Below are positions 1-4,788 of a stretch of 5,255 nt of DNA, piece after piece. Positions within the stretch are counted from its first letter, which is position 1, and each line of letters starts with the position of its first letter. Under the pieces are notes generated by a model that was not told where the DNA came from, did not search any database, and worked only from the letters and a program-made list of their open reading frames with translations. Source of the stretch: an uncultured Collinsella sp. Lineage in GTDB: Bacteria > Actinomycetota > Coriobacteriia > Coriobacteriales > Coriobacteriaceae. A program made the position numbers and the translations under genes. The stretch spans positions 1 through 5,255 of the forward strand of contig URIJ01000148.1 in NCBI GenBank assembly GCA_900547835.1, in the 5' to 3' direction.

Positions 1-3
1 AGG

Positions 4-12
4 TGTCATACT
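4..12 (+). promoter_or_regulatory. Possible extended -10 element for the nad operon
   Basis: TGT followed by CATACT fits an extended -10 (TGn plus a hexamer matching TATAAT at four of six positions). It would start transcription near position 19 and leave a leader of about 30 nt before nadA. The -35 region and any repressor operator would lie before the window, so this cannot be confirmed here. It is a weak pattern match only. Confidence 0.25.
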
Positions 13-34
13 AAAGCCCCAAGATTCGCCAAAA

Positions 35-42
35 GAGAGGGG
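35..42 (+). promoter_or_regulatory. Ribosome binding site of nadA
   Basis: GAGAGGGG ends 5 nt before the ATG at 48. The spacing favours ATG 48 over the in-frame TTG immediately upstream at 45 and over the in-frame ATG at 66, which has no purine-rich sequence in front of it. Confidence 0.75.
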
Positions 43-47
43 CCTTG

Positions 48-1073
48 ATGGCACAGAGCGCGAACATGGATGCATCGGAGCTTGCACGCGATATCGCGGC
101 CGGCCTGGCATCGGCAACGACGGCAACGGAGCGCGCGGCACTGGTGCCCGCAGAGCTCGTCGAGGCCATTCAGCAACTTAAAACCCAACGCGACGCGGTG
201 ATCCTGGCACACTATTACGTGGCGCCCGAGGTCCAGGCTGTGGCCGATTACGTCGGCGACAGCTTCTACCTGGCAAAGCTCGCCAAGAGCCTGCCGCAGC
301 AGACTATCGTGCTGTGCGGCGTGGAGTTTATGGGCGAGAGCGCCAAACTGCTCAATCCCACTAAGACCGTGCTGCTGCCCGAGCCGGGCGCGGACTGCCC
401 CATGGCGCACATGGTCAAGCGCGAGACAGTCGATGCAGCGCGCGCCGAGTACGGTGACGACCTTGCCGTGGTCTGCTACGTCAACTCCACGGTCGAGATC
501 AAGAGCTGGAGCGACGTGTGCGTCACCAGCTCCAACGCCGTTAAGATTGTGTCCGAGCTGCCGCAGCAGCATATCCTGTTCATTCCCGACCAAAACTTGG
601 GCCGCTTCGTAGCCGAGCAGGTGCCGCAAAAGCACGTCATCCTCAACAACGGCTACTGCCCGCGCCATCACATCATCACCGTCGAGCAGATCGTCGACGC
701 GACGGAGGCCCACCCCGACGCGCTCGTGCTGGCGCACCCCGAGTGCAAGGCCGACGTCCTGGCCGAGGCCGACTACATCGGCTCCACCGCCGGCATCATC
801 AAGTATGCCGAGGAGTCGGACGCGAGCGAGTTCATTATCGTGACGGTCCGCGGCGTGCTCTACGAGCTCGAGCGCCGCTGCCAGGGCACCGGCAAGAAGT
901 TCTACTTCCCCGCGGTGCAGCCCACCTGCGTCAACATGGATCTCATCACGCTCGAAAAACTCGTGCACTGCCTGGAGACGGGCGAGGGCGAGGTGCAGAT
1001 TGGCGTGTCGGAAGAGGCCGCCGATCAGGCCAAGCTCACACTCGACCGCATGCTCGAGTACGCGACGCGCTAA
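48..1073 (+). CDS. nadA: Quinolinate synthase NadA
   Basis: This 341-residue protein is quinolinate synthase, the cytoplasmic [4Fe-4S] enzyme that condenses iminoaspartate (from NadB) with dihydroxyacetone phosphate to give quinolinate. Family signatures are clear: AHYY (54-57), DSFYLAK (71-77), CGVEFMGESAK (90-100), DCPMAH (116-121), YVNSTVEIKSWSD (144-156), NNGYCPRHH (200-208), HPEC (230-233), GSTAGI (245-250) and PTCVNM (292-297). By comparison with known family members, C90, C204 and C294 are the three cluster ligands; the last site has a single Cys rather than the CxxCxxC of enterobacterial NadA. About 35 residues precede the conserved core and look low-complexity. ATG 48 is chosen because GAGAGGGG sits 5 nt upstream. 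It is the first gene of nadA-nadB-nadC-regulator. The function is very secure; the exact N-terminus is less so. Confidence 0.97.
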   Translation: MAQSANMDASELARDIAAGLASATTATERAALVPAELVEAIQQLKTQRDAVILAHYYVAPEVQAVADYVGDSFYLAKLAKSLPQQTIVLCGVEFMGESAKLLNPTKTVLLPEPGADCPMAHMVKRETVDAARAEYGDDLAVVCYVNSTVEIKSWSDVCVTSSNAVKIVSELPQQHILFIPDQNLGRFVAEQVPQKHVILNNGYCPRHHIITVEQIVDATEAHPDALVLAHPECKADVLAEADYIGSTAGIIKYAEESDASEFIIVTVRGVLYELERRCQGTGKKFYFPAVQPTCVNMDLITLEKLVHCLETGEGEVQIGVSEEAADQAKLTLDRMLEYATR

Positions 1074-1083
1074 GCCAATGTGA

Positions 1084-1104
1084 CATGAGGGACCATCCCT
1101 TATG
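1084..1104 (+). promoter_or_regulatory. Hairpin between nadA and nadB
   Basis: CATGAGGGA (1084-1092) and TCCCTTATG (1096-1104) form a 9-bp stem with one G-U pair, closed by a CCA loop. It lies in the only sizeable gap within the operon, 11 nt after the nadA stop and just ahead of the nadB RBS. No T-run follows, so it is not a rho-independent terminator. A role in transcript processing, 3'-end protection of nadA or setting NadB level is inference. Just upstream and overlapping is the odd palindrome ATGTGACAT (1078-1086). Confidence 0.5.
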
Positions 1105-1113
1105 CCACAGTAC

Positions 1114-1123
1114 AAGGGAGAGG
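1114..1123 (+). promoter_or_regulatory. Ribosome binding site that fixes the nadB GTG start
   Basis: AAGGGAGAGG is followed by 6 nt and then GTG at 1130. The reading frame stays open far upstream, into nadA, and an in-frame ATG lies at 1154 without an RBS. This site is therefore what selects GTG 1130 as the start. Confidence 0.8.
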
Positions 1124-1129
1124 ATTCCT

Positions 1130-2506
1130 GTGGAAACCAAACAATACCCCGATATGGAGTGTGACGTCGTCATTGCCGGTTGCGGCGTGGCGGGCCTGTA
1201 TGCGGCTCTCAATCTGCCGACGAGCACGCGCGTAATCATGCTCTCCAAGGGCGCCATCGACGAGTGCGATTCGATGCTCGCGCAGGGCGGCATCTGCGTA
1301 CTGCCCGAGGGCTCTGACTACGATGCCTTCTTTGAGGACACCATGCACGCCGGCCATTACGAGAACCGCCGCGAGAGCGTTGACATCATGATCCGCTCGA
1401 GCCGCTCGGTCATCAACGACCTGCTGGCCATGGGCGTGGACTTTGAGCGCAAGGCCGACGGCAGCCTCGACTTTACCCGCGAGGGCGCGCACAGCCGCCC
1501 GCGCATCGCCTTCCATGCCGATATTACGGGCAAGGAGATTACGACCAAGCTGCTCCAGGCTGTCCGTAAGCTGGACAACGTGCAGATTCTCGAACACGTT
1601 GCCATGACCGACATCCTGACCGCCGAGCGCGATGACGCCACGGTGTGCACCGGCGTTGTCGCCGTTGCCGTGGATGAGGGCGATTCGGCTCGCCCCGCCG
1701 ACGAGCTGGCAAATGCCGCTGAGGGCGTGCATGCCGGCGAGCCTTTTAAGATCCATGCCCGCCACACGCTGTGGGCTACGGGCGGTATCGGCGGCGTATA
1801 CGACCATTCGACTAACTACCCGCAGCTCACGGGCGATGCCTGCTACATTGCTCAGGAGCATGGCATTAAGATGGAGCACCTGGACTACGTGCAGATTCAC
1901 CCCACGGGACTGTTCTCGCCGCAGCCGGGCCGCACCTTCCTGATCAGCGAGAGCTGCCGCGGCGAGGGCGCGATTTTGCTCAACGCCGCCGGCGAGCGCT
2001 TTACCGACGAGTTGCAGCCGCGCGATGTGGTCGCCGCTGCTATTCGCGAGCAGATGAAGCAGGACGGCACCGAGCACGAATGGCTGAGCTTTGCCCCCGT
2101 CGAGCGCGATGTGGTGACCGGGCACTTTACCAACATCCGCGCGCGCTGCCTGGAGGACGGTCGCGATATCTTGGACGAGCCCATTCCCGTTACGCCCACG
2201 CAGCACTACTTTATGGGCGGCGTGTGGGTCGACAAGGACGGTCGCACCTCGATGCCCGAGCTCTACGCCGCGGGCGAGACGGCCTGCAACGGCGTTCACG
2301 GCAAGAATCGCCTAGCTTCTAACAGCCTGCTCGAGTCTCTGGTCTGGGGCCGCCGCGCCGCGTGGTATATGCGTACCGGCGAGTCGCTGGCCGTGGAGCA
2401 GGCCGGTGAGCCCGCGCTTGACGGGCGTCACCGCGCCCTGAGCGCCGACACCCTTGCAATCGATGATTTGGCCCGTGCCGCCGGCACGCAGGCCGTGGAG
2501 GAGTAG
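1130..2506 (+). CDS. nadB: L-aspartate oxidase NadB, short form
   Basis: This 458-residue cytoplasmic FAD enzyme oxidises L-aspartate to iminoaspartate, the NadA substrate. The family can use fumarate instead of oxygen as electron acceptor, which would suit an anaerobe. Visible are the dinucleotide fold with GCGVAG (17-22), SMLAQGGI (48-55), GAHSRPRI (119-126), IHPTG (256-260), GEGAILLNAAGERF (278-291), LQPRDVVAAAI (295-305), PTQHYFMGGV (356-365), and GETACNGVHG with NRLASNSLLE (382-402). R298 and H359 correspond to active-site residues of the fumarate reductase/aspartate oxidase family. Residues 165-205 are an acidic, variable insertion. The protein ends about 55 residues after the SNSLLE motif, whereas the 540-residue E. 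coli enzyme continues into a helical C-terminal domain. GTG 1130 is supported by its RBS; the gene ends 3 nt before nadC. Fumarate reductase was considered, but the operon and the motifs favour NadB. Confidence 0.95.
   Translation: METKQYPDMECDVVIAGCGVAGLYAALNLPTSTRVIMLSKGAIDECDSMLAQGGICVLPEGSDYDAFFEDTMHAGHYENRRESVDIMIRSSRSVINDLLAMGVDFERKADGSLDFTREGAHSRPRIAFHADITGKEITTKLLQAVRKLDNVQILEHVAMTDILTAERDDATVCTGVVAVAVDEGDSARPADELANAAEGVHAGEPFKIHARHTLWATGGIGGVYDHSTNYPQLTGDACYIAQEHGIKMEHLDYVQIHPTGLFSPQPGRTFLISESCRGEGAILLNAAGERFTDELQPRDVVAAAIREQMKQDGTEHEWLSFAPVERDVVTGHFTNIRARCLEDGRDILDEPIPVTPTQHYFMGGVWVDKDGRTSMPELYAAGETACNGVHGKNRLASNSLLESLVWGRRAAWYMRTGESLAVEQAGEPALDGRHRALSADTLAIDDLARAAGTQAVEE
2497..2503 (+). 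promoter_or_regulatory. Ribosome binding site of nadC inside the nadB end
   Basis: GGAGGAG encodes the last residues of NadB and lies 6 nt before the nadC ATG at 2510. This is the strongest Shine-Dalgarno match in the operon and implies tightly linked translation of nadB and nadC. Confidence 0.75.
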
Positions 2507-2509
2507 ACC

Positions 2510-3370
2510 ATGAATCCCATTACCATGAAGCTCGTCGTCGATGATCTGATTCTGCAGGCTCTGCGCGAGGACATCACGTTTGAGGACGTGAGCACGGCGA
2601 GCGTGTGCCCCACGGCGCGTCCCGCTACCGTTGAGCTCATCGCCAAGGCCGACGGCATTATCGCCGGCCTGGACGTATTCGCCCGCACCTTTGAGCTGCT
2701 GGATCCGCAGAGCTCGGTGCTGTTTGATGTTGCCGACGGTGACGAGGTGCACGCTGGCGATCACGTGGGCCAGGTGCGCGGAGACGCGCGCGTGCTGCTT
2801 TCGGGCGAGCGCGTGGCGCTCAACTATCTGCAGCGCATGAGCGGCATCGCCACTTACACGCATCGGATGGCGGCTGCGCTCGAGGGCACCAAGACCGTGC
2901 TTGTCGACACGCGCAAGACCACGCCGGGCATGCGCGTCTTCGAGAAGGCCGCAGTCGAGATCGGCGGCGGCAGCAACCACCGCTATAACCTGTCGACGGC
3001 TGTCATGCTCAAGGACAACCACATCGACGCCGCCGGTGGCGTGGCACGCGCAATCGAGATGGCGCGCGCCCATGCGTCGTTTACCACGACGGTCGAGATT
3101 GAGTGCGAGAACCTGGACATGGTGCGCGAGGCCGTGGAGGCCGGCGCCGATATCATCATGCTCGACAACATGACCCATGACGACATGGCTGCCGCGATTG
3201 AGCTTATCGCCGGTCGCGCCAAGACTGAGTGCTCGGGCAACGTGGATGCCAGCAATATCCGCGCGCTCGCCGACCTGGGCGTTGACTTTATTAGTTCGGG
3301 CGCTCTGACGCACTCTGCGCCGATCCTCGACCTTTCGCTTAAGCACCTGCGTCTGCTGGACGGTAAATAA
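2510..3370 (+). CDS. nadC: Nicotinate-nucleotide pyrophosphorylase (quinolinate phosphoribosyltransferase) NadC
   Basis: This 286-residue enzyme, close to the usual family length, converts quinolinate and PRPP to nicotinate mononucleotide with release of CO2 and pyrophosphate. It completes the de novo branch to NAD. The N-terminal part (about 1-115) carries GERVALNYLQRMSGIAT (99-115). The barrel follows, with DTRKTTPGMR (133-142), GGGSNHRYNL (152-161), LKDNH (167-171), EIECEN (196-201), MLDNM (217-221), CSGNV (241-245) and SSGALTHSAP (262-271). R101, R135, K136, H157, R158 and K168 match the basic residues known to bind quinolinate and PRPP. The ATG lies 3 nt after the nadB stop. The stop codon overlaps the next start as TAATG, indicating coupling to the regulator. 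An internal ATG at codon 6 is possible but has no better RBS. Confidence 0.97.
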   Translation: MNPITMKLVVDDLILQALREDITFEDVSTASVCPTARPATVELIAKADGIIAGLDVFARTFELLDPQSSVLFDVADGDEVHAGDHVGQVRGDARVLLSGERVALNYLQRMSGIATYTHRMAAALEGTKTVLVDTRKTTPGMRVFEKAAVEIGGGSNHRYNLSTAVMLKDNHIDAAGGVARAIEMARAHASFTTTVEIECENLDMVREAVEAGADIIMLDNMTHDDMAAAIELIAGRAKTECSGNVDASNIRALADLGVDFISSGALTHSAPILDLSLKHLRLLDGK

Positions 3371-3915
3371 TGGATGCCCGCGAGCGTCGCCGCGCCATCA
3401 TGGGCGTACTCGAGGGGGCCGCGGAGCCCGTTTCGGGCAGCGCGCTTGCCCGCGAGGTGGGTGTGAGCCGCCAGGTCGTGGTGCAGGACATTGCCCTGCT
3501 GCGCGCCGACGGACACGATATCGTGGCGACCAACCGTGGTTATGTGCTGCAGGAGGCCCCCAGCAGCCCCGCTGTGCCCACGCGCTTGGTCAAGGTTCGC
3601 CACAGCGTGGAGCAGGCAGGCGATGAGCTCACGAGTGTCGTCGACGCCGGAGGCGCCGTGCTCAACGTGATCGTCAATCACCGCGTGTACGGCAAGATCA
3701 CGGCCGACCTGGACATCCGCAATCGTCGCGATGTTGAGCGCTACCTGCACGATATCGAGAGCGGTAAGAGCTTTCCGCTGCTGACGGTAACCAGCGGCTA
3801 TCACTTCCACCGCATTGCGGCAGAAGACGAGCAAACCCTCGACGAGATCGAGGCCATGCTCAAGGAGAAGGGCTATCTGGCAGACCTAATGCCCTACGAA
3901 GATGACCTGTCCTAG
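3370..3915 (+). CDS. niaR: Niacin-responsive transcriptional repressor, NiaR/YrxA type (HTH_11 plus 3H domain)
   Basis: This 181-residue protein is a predicted DNA-binding repressor of NAD synthesis and niacin uptake genes. Residues 4-60 form a winged helix, with the helix-turn-helix around 22-45 (SALAREVGVSRQVVVQDI), followed by a proline-containing linker. Residues 74-172 form a 3H domain. Its marker residues are H78 and E86 (spaced by 8), H104 in VNHRVYGK, and H145/H147 in GYHFHRI. In the structurally studied Thermotoga protein TM1602, H79, E87, H144 and H146 bind a metal, so the spacing here matches closely. In that family nicotinic acid is the corepressor. Its position as the last gene after nadABC, with a TAATG overlap with nadC, is typical and suggests autoregulation. 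The RBS is weak (GGACGG at 3358-3363), so translation probably depends on ribosomes finishing nadC. No operator could be assigned with confidence, since most of the nadA upstream region is missing. Confidence 0.9.
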   Translation: MDARERRRAIMGVLEGAAEPVSGSALAREVGVSRQVVVQDIALLRADGHDIVATNRGYVLQEAPSSPAVPTRLVKVRHSVEQAGDELTSVVDAGGAVLNVIVNHRVYGKITADLDIRNRRDVERYLHDIESGKSFPLLTVTSGYHFHRIAAEDEQTLDEIEAMLKEKGYLADLMPYEDDLS

Positions 3916-3928
3916 TAACGACGAATGC

Positions 3929-3968
3929 AAAAGGAGGCCTCCGCGGCGATGCGGAGGCCTCCTTTTTT
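3929..3968 (+). terminator. Rho-independent terminator, probably bidirectional
   Basis: GGAGGCCTCCGC (3933-3944) pairs perfectly with GCGGAGGCCTCC (3951-3962) around the loop GGCGAT, giving a 12-bp GC-rich stem followed by six T residues (3963-3968). On the opposite strand the same stem is followed by four T residues (complement of 3929-3932), so it can also end ferredoxin transcripts arriving from the right, though less strongly. It starts 14 nt after the regulator's stop codon. Each arm contains GGAGGCCTCC, which is itself a palindrome, so the arms can also fold individually. Confidence 0.93.
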
Positions 3969-4007
3969 GTGCACGGTGTACTTGTGAGTGTGCAAGTGGG
4001 GGAGTTG

Positions 4008-4193
4008 TTACTCCTCGACGATCTCGGTGATCGCGCCGGCGGGGCAAGCGTCCTGGCAAGCGCCACAGGCGACGCAGGAATCCTCGTCAGCGACGGTAGC
4101 GACGTCCTGGAGCTCCAGAACGCCAGCGGGGCAGGAGTCGACGCAAACGCCACAAGCGATGCACTCGTCGGCATCAATTACGGGATGAGCCAT
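4008..4193 (-). CDS. 2[4Fe-4S] bacterial (clostridial-type) ferredoxin
   Basis: This 61-residue soluble electron carrier has two ferredoxin cluster motifs. The first is C11-x2-C14-x2-C17-x3-C21-P and the second C40-x2-C43-x2-C46-x3-C50-P, the classic dicluster arrangement in which the last Cys of each motif ligates the other cluster. The size and the acidic C-terminus (ITEIVEE) are standard for low-potential ferredoxins of anaerobes. The ATG at 4193 is chosen because GAGAGGA (4201-4207, minus strand) lies 7 nt upstream; an in-frame ATG at 4259 would add 22 residues with no family counterpart and no RBS. The gene is monocistronic, convergent with the NAD operon and divergent from dnaK. Its partner enzymes cannot be told from this window. 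Proximity to nadA, also an iron-sulfur protein, is probably incidental. Confidence 0.95.
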   Translation of the reverse strand: MAHPVIDADECIACGVCVDSCPAGVLELQDVATVADEDSCVACGACQDACPAGAITEIVEE

Positions 4194-4200
4194 GGTAGTT

Positions 4201-4207
4201 TCCTCTC
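4201..4207 (-). promoter_or_regulatory. Ribosome binding site of the ferredoxin gene
   Basis: Read on the minus strand this is GAGAGGA, 7 nt before the ATG at 4193. It supports the 61-residue product rather than the longer in-frame form starting at 4259. Confidence 0.75.
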
Positions 4208-4212
4208 TGTTG

Positions 4213-4240
4213 ACCGACGCTACAGGCGATGCGCGTCGGT
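4213..4240 (-). promoter_or_regulatory. Leader hairpin of the ferredoxin mRNA
   Basis: ACCGACGC (4213-4220) and GCGTCGGT (4233-4240) are perfect 8-bp inverted repeats around a 12-nt loop. On the minus strand the hairpin lies 5 nt upstream of the RBS and within the predicted leader. There is no T-run after it, so it is not a terminator. A 5'-end stabiliser or a protein-binding site is possible, but the function is unknown. Confidence 0.5.
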
Positions 4241-4254
4241 TTGATTCGGGCAAA

Positions 4255-4282
4255 AACATACCACGGGAGCGACCGTTTGCAA
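4255..4282 (-). promoter_or_regulatory. Candidate promoter of the ferredoxin gene
   Basis: On the minus strand TTGCAA (complement of 4277-4282) is followed after 16 nt by TATGTT (complement of 4255-4260), with TGG immediately ahead giving an extended -10. Each hexamer matches the primary sigma consensus at four of six positions. Initiation near 4248 would give a leader of about 55 nt containing the hairpin at 4213-4240. Confidence 0.45.
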
Positions 4283-4410
4283 TACCCTCTGACCGGCATC
4301 TTCATACCGTTCGCCGAGTATGCTACGGCTTACTAAAAAACATGCAGGTGAGGCCGTTGAGCTGCGCAAATGTTAGCTATAGGTGACTTGTAATATAGAG
4401 CGATTGAGCG

Positions 4411-4533
4411 CGCCTGCGGAAAGGGCATCCCGTTATTTGGCCGAAAACCGGGTCGCAGTTTCCGGTTGGGCCCGCTAGCGGAAGCTGCGACCCGGAATCC
4501 ACGCTCAAACCGGGACGAGCTTTCCGCAAGGCG
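4411..4533. repeat. Nested long inverted repeat, possible structured RNA or MITE-like element
   Basis: The inner arms at 4448-4464 and 4479-4495 are 17-nt inverted repeats matching at 16 positions; the exception (T4459 against G4484) is a G-U pair in plus-strand RNA. The loop is 14 nt and contains GGGCCC. The outer arms TGCGGAAAG (4415-4423) and CTTTCCGCA (4520-4528) pair perfectly and extend by CGCC/GGCG (4411-4414 with 4530-4533) across one bulged A. TCCCG (4428-4432) can also pair with CGGGA (4511-4515). TTGAGCG (4404-4410) and CGCTCAA (4502-4508) offer an alternative pairing. No T-run follows on either strand, so it is not a terminator. No target-site duplication or transposase is evident. 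The structure is seen directly; its nature is unknown. Confidence 0.7.
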
Positions 4534-4573
4534 GCCCCAGACACCCCCGGACGCAAGCCTCAGTTAACTCTAC

Positions 4574-4591
4574 ATAGATCTCAATAGATCT
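4574..4591 (+). repeat. Direct repeat of ATAGATCT with a 10-bp period
   Basis: ATAGATCT occurs at 4574-4581 and again at 4584-4591, one helical turn apart, each containing the palindrome AGATCT. It lies about 100 bases upstream of the likely dnaK -10 in AT-richer DNA. A protein-binding site is possible; chance cannot be excluded. Confidence 0.4.
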
Positions 4592-4599
4592 GCCGAGAA

Positions 4600-4630
4600 C
4601 TCAATTAGCGCATCTACCTGCGCATTTGAG
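4600..4630. promoter_or_regulatory. Inverted repeat upstream of dnaK, candidate heat-shock operator
   Basis: CTCAA (4600-4604) and TTGAG (4626-4630) enclose a second pair, GCGCA (4608-4612) and TGCGC (4619-4623), giving an interrupted dyad centred near 4615. CTCAAT is also present exactly 20 bp upstream at 4580-4585. ACTCAA/TTGAGT half-sites recall the HspR-binding HAIR element of actinobacterial dnaK operons, but here the half-sites point the opposite way round from the CTTGAGT-N7-ACTCAAG consensus. It is also not a CIRCE element. The assignment is tentative. Confidence 0.35.
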
Positions 4631-4647
4631 AACCTAAACTTTCAGAG

Positions 4648-4661
4648 ATAAGAAATCTTAT
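4648..4661. promoter_or_regulatory. Short dyad near the dnaK promoter
   Basis: ATAAGA (4648-4653) and TCTTAT (4656-4661) form a perfect 6-bp dyad with a 2-bp centre. It lies just upstream of the TTGACT and TATATT sequences, where an operator or activator site could act. AT-rich context makes a chance match quite possible. Confidence 0.3.
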
Positions 4662-4681
4662 ATGAATTGACTTAGATTTTG

Positions 4682-4687
4682 TATATT
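4682..4687 (+). promoter_or_regulatory. Likely -10 element of the dnaK promoter
   Basis: TATATT matches TATAAT at five of six positions, about 102 nt before the dnaK start, and would begin transcription near 4694. The good -35-like TTGACT (4667-4672) is only 9 nt upstream, too close to serve this -10. No good hexamer sits at 16-18 nt. TTGACT may serve another start, for example with CATAAG at 4694-4699, but that spacing of 21 is long. The promoter assignment is therefore partial. Confidence 0.4.
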
Positions 4688-4731
4688 CCGGCCCATAAGG
4701 GGATACACTACATCCTGAAAGACAAGCCGAA

Positions 4732-4761
4732 GCGCCGCGCGACAGACCGTCGAGGCGGCGC
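4732..4761 (+). promoter_or_regulatory. GC-rich hairpin in the dnaK leader
   Basis: GCGCCGC (4732-4738) pairs with GCGGCGC (4755-4761). Within it, CGAC (4740-4743) pairs with GTCG (4749-4752) around a 5-nt loop, after a small 1x2 internal loop. It sits 12 nt upstream of the RBS (4774-4780) and does not cover it, so a simple RBS-masking thermometer is unlikely. A stabilising 5' structure is a plausible but unproven role. Confidence 0.55.
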
Positions 4762-4773
4762 GAACGCAAAAGA

Positions 4774-4780
4774 GAGAGGG
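4774..4780 (+). promoter_or_regulatory. Ribosome binding site of dnaK
   Basis: GAGAGGG lies 8 nt before the ATG at 4789, in a purine run that is free of the upstream hairpin. It resembles the nadA and ferredoxin sites. Confidence 0.75.
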
Positions 4781-4788
4781 AATTTCTA

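Larger units (their letters stand above)
4194..4788. other. Long divergent intergenic region between ferredoxin and dnaK
   Basis: No convincing protein gene was found in these 595 bases; the short open frames lack RBSs and recognisable sequence. In order it holds the ferredoxin leader and promoter (to 4282); about 120 bases (4283-4403) with no feature I can support; a GC-rich nested inverted repeat (4411-4533); an AT-richer stretch with repeated half-sites (4561-4690) where dnaK control is expected; and the dnaK leader with a hairpin (4732-4761). The length is unusual next to the tightly packed operon on the left and suggests regulatory or mobile-element-derived sequence. Confidence 0.7.

Noticed and set aside
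6..1115. Long open frame antisense to nadA
   Set aside because: It mirrors GC-rich codon bias of nadA on the other strand; no RBS or recognisable domain. The same applies to the long antisense frames under nadB (1100-2299) and nadC (2312-3346).
743..1129. Upstream open extension of the nadB frame into nadA
   Set aside because: It overlaps nadA in another frame, its translation is arginine/histidine-rich without family resemblance, and a good RBS marks GTG 1130 as the start.
2983..3834. Antisense open frame spanning nadC and the regulator
   Set aside because: It is a shadow of two well-identified plus-strand genes and has no domain or RBS support.
3969..4244. Plus-strand open frames over the ferredoxin gene
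   Set aside because: They are opposite-strand shadows of a gene whose two cysteine motifs are unmistakable on the minus strand.
4194..4259. 22-residue N-terminal extension of the ferredoxin
   Set aside because: The extension is not found in this small ferredoxin type, covers the leader hairpin and RBS, and the RBS at 4201-4207 serves the ATG at 4193.
4192..4386. Short plus-strand open frame (64 codons) in the intergenic region
   Set aside because: No RBS, no recognisable sequence, and it crosses the ferredoxin promoter and leader.
4363..4400. Plus-strand promoter around TTGAGC and TATAGG or TAATAT ahead of the inverted repeat
   Set aside because: The spacings (15 nt or with no usable -35) and the weak hexamers do not support a call, although a transcript through the repeat cannot be excluded.
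4411..4533. Reading the nested inverted repeat as a terminator
   Set aside because: Neither strand has a T-run after the stem, and no gene ends beside it.
4605..4630. CIRCE element (HrcA operator) upstream of dnaK
   Set aside because: TTAGC is present at 4606-4609 plus neighbouring bases, but there is no GCTAA partner with the N9 spacing, so it does not meet the consensus.
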